A stretch of 64,000 bases of DNA. It comes from Gymnopilus junonius. Lineage: Eukaryota; Basidiomycota; Agaricomycetes; Agaricales; Galerinaceae. The notes below the pieces were generated by a model. It made no database searches. It saw only the letters and a list, made by a program, of their open reading frames with translations, and was not told where the DNA came from. Below, one piece after another: positions 45,300-55,110 of the stretch (its first letter is position 1; every line of letters begins with the position of its first letter). A program made the position numbers and the translations under genes. Location of the stretch: positions 1 to 64,000 of the forward strand of contig JADNYJ010000167.1 in assembly GCA_015501075.1 (NCBI GenBank). Reading direction: 5' to 3'.

Positions 45300-46411
45300 C
45301 TGACGTTGACTCTGTGGCCATGAATATAGTCTCCTTCATGATACCGCTGATGCTGACAATGCACGATTTGCAGGCAGCAGTGCTGCTTCCACTAGCCCCT
45401 CCCTCATAACCTCCAGAGATCCCACTGCAATGGCAGCTAATACTAGTCGCTTGATAGTGGCAGCTCTTTGATAGTGCTTGCCCCTCGCGGTGCTTGCACA
45501 GTAAGAAAAAATCATAAGATATTTGAAACAGCTTCAATTTCTTTCAAACTTGATATTTGGGTGCATATTTTAGTATTGGACACAAATGTCAAGAAGAAAA
45601 TAAGAAAATGTGCTTGTGGAAAGAGCAGGAGCAATTCCGCGTCTCAGAGGCCAAAATATTGAGAGTTTCAAATGATTGTCACAAGGAGGTCATGGTATAT
45701 TTTAGAGCTCCGCCATGCTGAGGCTCAAGGCATACTGATTAGCTTAAATCCTCAGTGATTCAGAGCGAAGAGGTGCACGCAAAATCTGAGCGGAGCTTGA
45801 ATGCATATCACACATGTCACCTCAAAATGCACCCCCTCACCATTTCTTTCTTCCTGAAGTCAATTCTGAAGCATCCCATTCGAAATTTAACACCTGAGCT
45901 TGTGAAGACCTTAGAAAGCTCCTTGTGAATTTTCTTAGAAGTGCGTGCGCAGGATCTGACTAGATCTGAGAATCGATGTGATTACATCAACCATTCTGAG
46001 GTAAGGAACTGACGGAATCCTCAATTGCTCACTAACGACTTCGAATTTCTCGATTTAAAAAACATCTCTGTAAAGACGAGAAGGTGTAGTATTTATGAGA
46101 TTTTTTATAAATTGGGAGAGTAGATGGATGTTGCAAAAAGTTCAAGTTTTGAAACACCCAATGCTTTGAAACTCTCAATAAGTGATAGTATCTGTAAGGA
46201 TAAGAAAGGTTTCAGTGAGAATAAGTACAATTAGGTCAGGAAGGAGGATAAGAATTACCCCCTTCTTATTCAGACTTACAACACCCTGATGTGTGACTTA
46301 TTGGTTCCTAATTATCCCTTATATTCTCTGCATCCTCAACAATAAATGACAATATGACACCTTAAGATGGGTGTTGAGAGAGATGAAGCATGATAAAATT
46401 TATTTCCATAA
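45300..46411. other. Spacer with a repeat at 46191-46281
   Basis: No supported gene. A short palindromic repeat within it is listed separately. Confidence 0.45.
46191..46281. repeat. Short palindromic repeat, copy 1
   Basis: It begins CTGTAAGGATAAGAA and ends TTCTTATTCAGACTTACAA, imperfect inverted ends. It shares a long near-identical stretch (taagaattacccccttctta) with 57256-57348 in opposite orientation. It looks like a miniature inverted-repeat element. Confidence 0.5.
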
Positions 46412-48637
46412 CTAAACTACAACAGCTGGCTGCTCATGCCCACTTAAATTGGCAACCATCACTGCTTTTGCTGTATTGATAGTGCTTCCGTGAGGTTGAT
46501 TAGATCCACTACAACAAGGGGTTACAGTAAGTGAGATGATAGTAAGTTGAGCACAGGATAACATACATTGCATGATTATAGAGCCTTGACATGATGACAT
46601 GGAAGGCTACTAAGTTCATCTTCTTTATGCTTTCGAGGTATGACACATGACATTTGAATGTCGCATTGAACAGTTCACCTTCAAATTTCTCTGCCTTCTC
46701 ATGAGACTTTCCTGATTCCCAAGCCTGGATGGCCACAAAGTACTAAAAGCAATCATCAAGACAAAAAAAAAGACTGAAACATATATGAACTTACCCCAGT
46801 AGCTGCTAGTGTGACAATAGGGATTGTCAACTCTGGTTCAGGTCGCTTCTCAATGGAGGACTTGAATTCATCAATGTACTTGAAGCCAAAATCCTTGCAA
46901 GACTCAAAAAAGGCCTCCTTGAGCAAATCCATGAAACCCAAGTTCTGATATATGTATCATCATGTGATCAATGACCCAGATTGGCTAATAAACATGGTTA
47001 GAAAGGCCTGTCACTGATAATGAACAATGAACAATGTCACCTTCGAGGTATTCTCATCCACCTGTTCCATCTCCCATCTCCCAGGATAGATGTACAGGTT
47101 GTCTAGCAACAGTGCTCGTACCTTCTCTGTGCAGCTGTCTCTGATGCCGAGCTCAAAGCCAGCAATGTGGCAAAAAGCCACACTGCATGCAGGTGTCCGA
47201 ACATGAGACTGATGGTCCAGAACCTACTCGAGTACAGAATCACCACAAAAGGTTAGATAATTAGTCTGACATGCAAAAAAGGATGACTCACTATGTCACC
47301 AAGCATGGCAGTGAAGCGCGAGTCCCCTTTAACTCATTGGCCAATATCCTCGAGACATTTATGCTGCTCGTCCTCACCCTGGTCCAGTCCCTGGATCAGC
47401 TGTTTTGCAGCGGCGAGGAGTAGCTGGCATCGATACACCTCTCATGAGGTGTCCTGCTCAGGCCAAGCCTTCTTTTTCAGGACATCGAACTTGGTGATCT
47501 TGATAGCCTTGTAGATAATGAGGCGGAGGGTCGAATGCTGGTCCAGAAGGTTGGCCTTACCTCGCTTGTTCCTCACGATCCGTGCCCAGGCACCCCATTT
47601 TGTGTCTTCATCCTCATCAGCTTTCTTGCGATCCTTTTCTTCGGAACAGCCAGTAGTACTCTTCATCTTGTTTGATAGGGCTTCGTTGCTAACCACCTTG
47701 GGTTGCTAAACATGTGTCAGTATCAACCCGAGTCAGTGAGGAATGGGCTTACCTCCTTATGAAATGCTTGTTCATGCTTACTCTGTTTCTTTTGACAAGT
47801 TAGGATTAGATAGACATATAATAAATCTCTATACTTACCGACGATACAGGCCAGTGGTGGGGGAGTTTGATTTCAGATTCTTCGGACTCCACATCATCAC
47901 CGTCCATTACTGAATGAGCCTTCGACTGGCATTTGGTGACTGGCAGGGCTGACTCTACTTCGTCCTCCTCGCTAGAGTCAGCTATGAACTCGGAAGATGG
48001 GGGCTCGCTATTATGAGTGGATGCTCGGCTTGAGGAATGGAGCGACACCATGTCAATGTCTTCGTCCCTGATGTTGAATAGATCTGGGAAGGCGTGTTCT
48101 TTGTTGCGAGCAGCCATATTCTTGTTGGTTTGAACAGTGACAGGATTCTGTAGAAGGTAGATAAGCACAAAAGCAGAAAACTATCAACAGAAAACAAATG
48201 TACCTCTCCACCCAAAAGCTGAGCTATTTGCTCATCTGTCATTGAGCGTGGATCAGGTAAGTCATCCTCTGATTCTGCCGAGCCAGAGTCATCCTCAGCA
48301 TCCAACGAGCTGGACGACTTCGAGTCAGCGGTGCTTTTGTGGCTCGATTTCGCAGGTGCCTTGGGCTTTGCTAGAAGTGGAGGCAGGAGGTAGCAGGCCA
48401 GATAATAGTCAGAGATAATATAGGACTTTACCTTTGGCGACTGACTTCTTTCCAACACCGTCACCTGACAATCGTGAGCAATCCAAGAGCATTGGCGTTA
48501 CCTCTCCCCATCTCTATAAGGTGGCAATCTTCTGCCTCCTTCTCTGCAAGGTGAATCAGGCACACATTTTTTCGATGATATGCCTTCAGAGCGGTCTGAT
48601 CTTCGTTATCGACAGTTTGGGACTCTTTTGCCATCAT
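46412..48637 (-). pseudogene. DUF6532-like gene with two in-frame TGA stops
   Basis: It is read from the ATG at 48637 over several exons. An acidic/Ser-rich N-terminal half (SLDAEDDSGSAESEDDLPDP, then SSEFIADSSEEDEVESALP) is followed by a body: LDQHSTLRLIIYKAIKITKF, YRCQLLLAAAKQLIQGL, DSRFTAMLGDI, SVAFCHIAGFELGIRDSC, RALLLDNLYIYPGRWE, RPEPELTIPIVTLAATGV, AIQAWESGKS and KCHVSYLESIKKMN. The final part resembles DUF6532, a domain of unknown function frequent near transposons in Agaricomycetes; I judge this from memory of the pattern. Two TGA stops (47442-47444 and 47334-47336, minus strand) interrupt it, each where CGA would fit. It is probably a decayed copy. Confidence 0.55.
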
Positions 48638-48699
48638 AAAGGGAGAAGAAAGGCATCAAAGCAGAGGAGTCGAGGCAGAGAAGATGGAGGTTGATACCA

Positions 48700-50126
48700 A
48701 AGTGGGAAGAATCAGGATTATGCCCGTTGTTTGTCGTCGGTATGTTTGATTACCCCTCCTTTTTTCACCGCATCATCTGTCTTATGATTTTCTCCCAGAA
48801 ACAACTTCACAATACTCATCTGCCATGTCCAATGTCTTCAACTGCAGAGGCTGCTGGGTTCACCTGGCACGGTTTTGTCCAGCATGTATGCCACTCCAAG
48901 CCCAGTGGGAAATGCACCTCACCCTATGGAACCAGACAGAACCAAACTGAGCATGTTTGGCAGGGTTAGGTGTTTTGGACAATCCCAGGTTTGGTTAGGT
49001 TATTCTTACTAGCCAGATCATACAAAATCGAACAAAGCAATGCATTTCATTCTTACAGTACCTAACCACGTCGAGCAAAACCTAGCATAAAAACCTGGCA
49101 AACCTAGCAATACAGAACCGCCTCAACCTCAACCAACCAAGCCAGACCTAGCCAGATCTAGCCTCCCCATGTTTCGCCCAATCTATCCACACCTAACCAG
49201 ATCTGCCACATCATGAGCCACCCTCTATCAAAGAAGATATCAGTTAAAGTCCATAAAAACTTGAGATGACTGACTCACCGCTTTATTAAGATGCCGGGAA
49301 TAGAAAACATTGTGATGAAGCAATCTCAATGCAGAAGTAAATGTCGACAGTCCATCAAAGCATCTAGAGAAGCACAAAATCCCAGAGCAAGTTCCCAGAG
49401 CAAGTCGAATAGCAAAGCGATGCCAAAAGCAGAGCACAAATCTTGAGAATATGTGAAGTGGTGAACCCGAACAAGGGAACCAACAAGTTGAGAGTATAGT
49501 GGCATTAATGAGTTGTGAGCATGTGAATATCAGTCATGTAAGTCCGAGAATCGGCATCAAGGGAATGGTCAGGAAACCTCAGAGATCTGTCAAGAATGTT
49601 AGTTAAACATAAGGAAGATCAGCGGGCAGTACCCGCACATTCATTCAGCCTGTTCGGCTTCTCGAGTGCATTCTTTCTTCTCTTTACTGAGCACATTCCA
49701 GTTCTGCATTCGAGTCAGCAGATCAGGTGGAGATCTGAACATACAGCCACAGTACCTTTTGTTCATTCTTCGTTAAAGCTTTCCAGTAAGCTTTGAATGC
49801 GTTGGGCATTATCGGATCATTTTTCTTCAGATAGTCAATATAACAGAGGTTCCTGGCATAGTTACAATCAGGAAGGAAAACTAATGCTGATAACATCAAC
49901 ACTTACTTTGGCGCTGAGCTACCAGTCGGCCACTTCATTCCTGGAGCAAAAACAGTCTGTGAACCTAATGAAAAGATAGAATATCATAGTCATTGAACAT
50001 TTTGGAAACCATACTGGCAGGCTCTTGGGCATTTCCTGGTCTGCTTGCCTGTTCTTTTGGATCCTGAAGACTGCTAAGACATGTAGAAGGCCCAGAAGGA
50101 GGGCCAAACAATGAATTTCTAAGCAG
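48700..50126. other. Gene-poor stretch with a CCTAACC-rich inverted repeat
   Basis: No supported coding frame. At about 48958-49212 an imperfect inverted repeat (TTGGCAGGGTTAGGTG against TGGCAGATCTGGTTAGGTG on the other strand) encloses sequence rich in cctaacc/cctagcc motifs; it may be a miniature element. Confidence 0.35.
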
Positions 50127-51158
50127 TTAGTATGGTAGTATACAATTTGACAGATTGATGTACAGTGGGTTCACCAATGCCAGCTTTTGAAGTGTCTCTG
50201 TCTCAGCTGTGTGTTGCTGCTGACTGCCCTCCATTCGGATTGGTGCATCAGAAAGCTGTGGCATCATGGGAGTGAGGTCTGCAGGTACTTGATTGCTACT
50301 CACGGTGGGCTCAGGATGAGGGAGGGGAGCAGGACCCAGAGCAGAAGCATTTGAGGGAGTTTGGGCAGAAGAGGCAGCTGCTGTTGAGGTTGGAGGAGAA
50401 GCTGGAGCAGTTGCTTCTGGGCACAAAGCAGGAGTGGTCATCATCATTGAAGGCAGAGGTGGGGCAGTCATCATTGTGATGTTGCTTCCCACTGTCAGAT
50501 CCAGAGATAAGGTGGGCAATGGTGATGGTGATGGCAAAAGAAGGACTGGATCAATGGGCACATTTGTCAAGGATGAAGAGCCAGCATGGGATGCAGATGA
50601 TGGAGGTGTTGGGGTGTTGTTGCTCTTCTGTGGGCATTTTGCAGGGCGTGAGGTAAGAGATTTGGATGAAGCCTTGCACTTGGAACTGACAGCCAGAACT
50701 TCGTCGTCATCTGTCACGAAATCAGATACATTGCCATCTTGTTCCTGCCCAGCTGAAGTCATGTTGTTGGCTTGTTTCTTTCCCTTGCACTTCAATGAAT
50801 TGTGGAAAGAGCTGAGGACAGTCGAGGTGAGATAGAGGACCTTCCAGTCGTCATCACAGTTGTGGAGGTATGGGTATCCTGAATACATCTCTTGGAGGAT
50901 ATATTTCCTCTCTGTAATGCCAGCATCTTTCCACTTCAATGGCAGGGTATAGGCATTTCCAGATTTCAGCATCTCCTGGAAGATACTTTGCATGCACTTA
51001 TGAATGTTCTTTGCCATGTCACCATTAACTACCTTGCCCTCATCATCCTTGACATAGCCTGTTGCAACATTCTCCCCCATTTCCATGAGCTGAGCACCAC
51101 CACAATGATGCTTCCCAGCACTTGGATCAACCACTCCTTTCTTTGCCTCCTCCTCCTT
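50127..51158 (-). CDS. Transposon-associated reading frame, Pro/Ser/Thr-rich, function unknown
   Basis: A 340-codon uninterrupted minus-strand frame. The first about 100 residues are compact and charged (VDPSAGKHHCGGAQLMEMG, then WKDAGITERKYILQEMYSGY followed by PYLHNCDDDWKVLYL), a layout seen in hypothetical frames next to agaric DNA transposons. The remainder is low-complexity: acidic NVSDFVTDDDEV, basic KCKASSK, then long Pro/Ser/Ala/Thr runs. The frame has no clear ATG at its 5' end and probably starts in an upstream exon whose join I cannot fix. No catalytic motif is seen. It could be a DNA-binding accessory protein; that is inference only. Confidence 0.4.
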   Translation of the reverse strand, partial: KEEEAKKGVVDPSAGKHHCGGAQLMEMGENVATGYVKDDEGKVVNGDMAKNIHKCMQSIFQEMLKSGNAYTLPLKWKDAGITERKYILQEMYSGYPYLHNCDDDWKVLYLTSTVLSSFHNSLKCKGKKQANNMTSAGQEQDGNVSDFVTDDDEVLAVSSKCKASSKSLTSRPAKCPQKSNNTPTPPSSASHAGSSSLTNVPIDPVLLLPSPSPLPTLSLDLTVGSNITMMTAPPLPSMMMTTPALCPEATAPASPPTSTAAASSAQTPSNASALGPAPLPHPEPTVSSNQVPADLTPMMPQLSDAPIRMEGSQQQHTAETETLQKLALVNPLYINLSNCILPY

Positions 51159-51909
51159 CAAATAGGTGCTGTAATCTCACTGTGACCAGAATTTGACATT
51201 CGGGTGATCTGCTCACTTTGGCTTGTCAGTACCATGTTCTCAGGAAGGGTAACCACATTTGAGGAAGGGGGAGCAGGTAGAGGGGGTCAAGGATCCTCAA
51301 GAACCGATTGAACTTTGCCGGTTAGGACATTGTACAAGTCACTGTACATTTTGTCAGAGCAACTGAGACCAACAAATATAGTCAGGGTACATACTGCACT
51401 TCTTGATATTTTGCATTGACTTTATTGAAAGTGTCAAAGAGAAGAGAATAGGCCTTGTTTCTGGCCTCTAAGAGTTGCTTCTGTGTAGCTGTCTTGATGT
51501 AGTAATCTGGACTGCATCTCTGTATTATTGCATATATCCAGTATGCATTTAGTCAATAAATCTTTGATGATATGATAGACTTACATGGGTCCCATGGTTT
51601 ATATGCTCAGACTGGAGAGAAAAGTCTGGAAATGTTGGGGTAGGACATGGCACCTCTGTTTGATGGCTAGGTGTAGCTGTTAAATCTGCTGAGCCATGTA
51701 TATAGCCAAGATAAGTTTTCAGAGATACATACAGCCACTGCTACATGTATTATGCTCATCCAAGACCATAGCATTGGCTTTACTGAGAGAGCGGGTAAGA
51801 TGACACAGCAAAGAGTGGGTCAACATGGAGGCAGTGGTCAAGAGGGGGTGTTATGCATATGTGACTGATGTGTTCAAATCATTAGTCCAAAAATAGGTGA
51901 CTACATCAA

Positions 51910-52603
51910 CTACTCTAGGTTGTCATCTGCAATTTCCTCCCTAGCACCACCAAGAAAGGCCACCTCTAATCCCATCTTCTCACAAATGAAAAACCCATCT
52001 TGTCACTCTGGAAATGGCACCATTGCCATGCAGCTGGAAATAGCCTTAATTGAAATAACTTCCAATGCCATCACTCCCTGATACTGGCAGATGAGCAATG
52101 CTCCACTTGATTTAGCGCACAGCTGGACATCAGGTGCACCAAATTTTGATACAAGTGCCATGGTTTCCACTCTGTCTCGTAGTGTGATTTTGAAGAAGAA
52201 TTGAACCTCTGCAAATTCCAGAGACTGGCTGTCCCCATCATGATTGACCTAATGCCAGAATGATTGACTTGAAGAAGAATTCAAGTCAAATAGAGCTCAC
52301 CATCACATTCCTAGACATTCTTACTTTGGAGGGAAATTTCTGCTTCTCTTTCCATGCTGTTCGTATGAACTGTCCATTAGGTAGTTGTAGGCATGCCCAT
52401 TTCTTCACTTGAGTGGTCCAATTTTCATCTACAGCAATTCCATTGAGACTGAAAAAAGCTCGTATGGCATCCATTTCGAAAACCGTAGGATTGCTAATGG
52501 ATTTATTAGGCATTGAGAGCATGTAGCCATCCCCGATGGCTTCATATATTTTTGGAGAAGATACCTGGGGTGCCAATTCTGGCAACATGGCAAAAAGCAA
52601 TGA
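51910..52603 (-). pseudogene. C-terminal piece of a transposon gene, cut by repeat B
   Basis: Two exon-like pieces on the minus strand: one with ELAPQVSSPKIYEAIGDGYM, FFSLNGIAVDENW and WACLQLPNGQFIRTAWKE ending in KVRMSRNVMV, then one with EFAEVQFFFKITLRD and MALVSKFGAPDVQL followed by GVMALEVISIKAISSCMAMV, ending ADDNLE and TAG at 51910-51912. This C-terminal block recurs in agaric transposon genes of the Tnp/Plavaka type, in my recollection. One TGA (52003-52005) interrupts it where CGA fits. The N-terminal part is absent: the frame stops at the start of the 1.33 kb repeat copy B. Confidence 0.5.
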
Positions 52604-53471
52604 TAAGTTTAGGTAGTTTGGAGGTATGAAAAATGAAATAGATTGCTTTTATTTAACCCAACAAATAACCTTGACTTGTGTAAGTTCTGGGGAGTGTTAA
52701 GTATCAATGTCTTTCAATGAAGTTCGCTTTTATGGGGTTTACAATGAATTGTAGGGGCTTTTTGGATAAAGGATCACTTTTAATTGACTTTCTGTCTTAG
52801 AACTTCTCTAAACTTGAATTCTCTCTTCTTGAGATAAAACTAGACTCTGGCTATGATTCTGGACTAAAAGACTTTGTACTTTTGTAGCTGAGTGATGCTC
52901 TGTCTACTCCCAACTACTCAACTAGGTCCTAACTTGTATAAAGCCTTTGCTTAATTTATCTCTATTCTAAGCTCAATTCTTAAGTTTGTCTGAAGCTTTC
53001 TGCACTTTTATATCAATCAAATGTCTTTCTATTATCTAGTTTAGAAGCCAGACGCTCGATTGTATTGCTACAACTCGAGGGGTGCAGTCTGCTTGCTTTT
53101 CTACACTAATTCTACTGGTTTATATACTTATTTTCTGGGTGTCTTACTAAGCTAATTTAATAAGCACTATGTAATTAATTATCTCGTCATTGGTCTGCTT
53201 CAGAGTGAAGGGAATTATGCCATTGGCAGGGCATATTCATCAAGCACTGAATATTTAATGCATTGCCATTTAAGGCATTTATCAGATTAATATTCCTGCT
53301 GTTGCAATCTTGGAATGGCTGGTACATTATAGCATCTTTAATATTTTATCTGCCTCACAGAGGACTTGTCTGAGTCCTCAGGGGATGGCTAATGTGTCTG
53401 GGATAGGTGTAAACTTATTAGTTTTACAAGGTAGTATGAGGGGACAAGCATCTTTGCTTCATGTCTTCATA

Positions 53472-53620
53472 CTGTACTATTTCATTCAATTCGGCAGTCA
53501 TGCATCACGGCCATTTTTTTTGACCCCGGATTTAATTCTTTCTCGATTTTTCCGATTTTTTGGAATTTCTGAAAAGTGCAAAAAAGTCACATGGGTGCCG
53601 AATTGAATGAAATAGTACAG
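53472..53620. mobile_element. 149 bp TA-flanked inverted-repeat element
   Basis: The ends are perfect inverted repeats of 25 bp beginning CTGTACTATTTCATTCAATT, flanked by TA on both sides (53470-53471 and 53621-53622). Copy A of the host repeat has one TA at the matching site, so the empty site is known and the TA is a true duplication. This is the Tc1/mariner-type signature. Same family as the element at 41305. Confidence 0.88.
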
Positions 53621-53734
53621 TATTACTAAAAATAGCACCTGCTCTGACGTTGATCATTGTGGATCATTCCACTTCCAGTTACATTCCTCTGGGTGGTAAA
53701 AATAGATTACACCACTTCGGAGTGATTGACTTGT

Positions 53735-54298
53735 TGTAAGGAGGACAATTAGCATAGGTCCATAACAGAGAAAATTGAGTCAGATCAACATACCAGATGT
53801 ATGGAAGTGCCTTCGATAAGATAACAATGGCATGCAACAATGGCCGGATGGAGTTAACTCTGAATGTGGTAATCCCCTTATAAAATTTTATTCCTCTCCA
53901 TTTAGCCCGTAAAATATGATCTTTCCATATGCTCATCCATGACCTTTCAGTCCGATAAAATTTCACTTCATTTATTTCAAAATTTCCTCTCTTCCTCTGT
54001 AAAAATTTCCTTCTCCCTGAAACTCTTCGCTTATTTGCTACAGTATAAATACTAGACTTGTGTACTGTAGTTCTCCAGTTGAATATGATCCCACAACTCA
54101 CCTCAGAAGCATAGAAATCGACTTAGATATTGCAATTTTCGACTCAAGATACTCAAACTCCCTCACTTTCTCACCATTCCTGGAACTCTCATCTATTTTT
54201 ACTTCATTGTCTACACCTACACATGCTATTGGAACCATCGACAAATGGAGTTTGTCACCGAGTCCCATTCCAGATGCGCCCAAACTCATTTAACTGCA
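53735..54298. mobile_element. Solo LTR, 564 bp, nested in repeat B
   Basis: It starts TGTAAGGAGGAC and ends TTAACTGCA, flanked by TTGT on both sides (53731-53734 and 54299-54302); copy A has a single unfilled site here (gacttgctttgg). TG...CA ends with a short target duplication and no internal region mark a solo LTR. It contains a TATA-like tataaat at about 54045-54051. Confidence 0.8.
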
Positions 54299-54659
54299 TT
54301 GTTTTGGCTGCCATTCTGCATTCTATATCAGGCCAAAAGGCTTTTCCCATTGTCTGTGCATGTCTTTGCACTCCCTTGGTATTTAATTTTAAATAACTCA
54401 AGGCCCCTACTAGTGTGTAAGGACTGTAGTAATCCACTTTTATATCTTATAATAAATGATTAATGATTACTGGTTTATCACAATCATTGTATCTTCTGAT
54501 ATTAAGCTTTCTAAATGTTTTAATGTGGTTTTCTCGAGTATATTTGGGATGTCTAAGCTTGGGAAGGCTGTCAACAACCTATATTAATTTATAGAGATGG
54601 CCAAAAATAATGGGGATGGCCTGTTTTCACACATAACCATGTAATGGTCTCATCAATGA

Positions 54660-55110
54660 GCTGGTGATCCTTTGTGCCCCTTCTTCACACTCCAAAGTCA
54701 TCTTATGGTCAATGGCTCAGTCCCTCCTTCATTTGCATTCTTTGCTTACACCACATCTATGGGCTCACACATGAATCTTCTCAAACATGAATTTCTCAAT
54801 TTCATAACCTCCATATGGTCCTCAGCATCACTTGCCCACATCCTGGGTCATAGCTTCCAAATTGGAGGTGCAGTGGAACTCCTTCTTGCCAGAGTACCAC
54901 CAGAGATAGTTGCAGCTACAGGAGGCTGGACTTCTCTGGCTTTTCTACTTTACTGGTGACATATGGAAGAGATCTTACCCATGGCCACCTCAAAAGTTAT
55001 AACAAGAATAATTTAAATAATCTCACTGCTATCTTCAAAGAATTTCATATCAATCATCACATTCCTCTACAACTTATTACTGCATCTGATGGCTCTCTCT
55101 CACTGTAACC
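54660..55110 (+). pseudogene. Tyrosine-recombinase (DNA breaking-rejoining) remnant
   Basis: The frame 54672-54959 contains LKHEFLNFITSIWSSAS and ILGHSFQIGGAVELLLARVP, then IVAATGGWTSLAFLLYW. This is the C-terminal half of a tyrosine recombinase with the final Tyr (LLYW) kept, but HxxR reads HSFQ: the Arg codon position is CAA. A TGA follows the Tyr-Trp (54957-54959) where Arg is usual, and one base is missing in an A run at about 54989-54992. After it the other frame continues SYNKNNLNNLTAIFKEF and HINHHIPLQL. Only the end of the gene is present; repeat B lies directly to the left. Confidence 0.65.

Larger units (their letters stand above)
52600..54653. repeat. 1.33 kb LTR-like repeat, copy B, with two nested insertions
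   Basis: It matches copy A (33648-34978) along its whole length in the same orientation, except for a 149 bp TA element at 53472-53620 and a 564 bp LTR at 53735-54298. With both removed, and their target duplications, the length equals copy A to within a few bases. It begins TGATAAG and ends TCTCATCA. I cannot see a clear target duplication for this copy. Confidence 0.8.
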
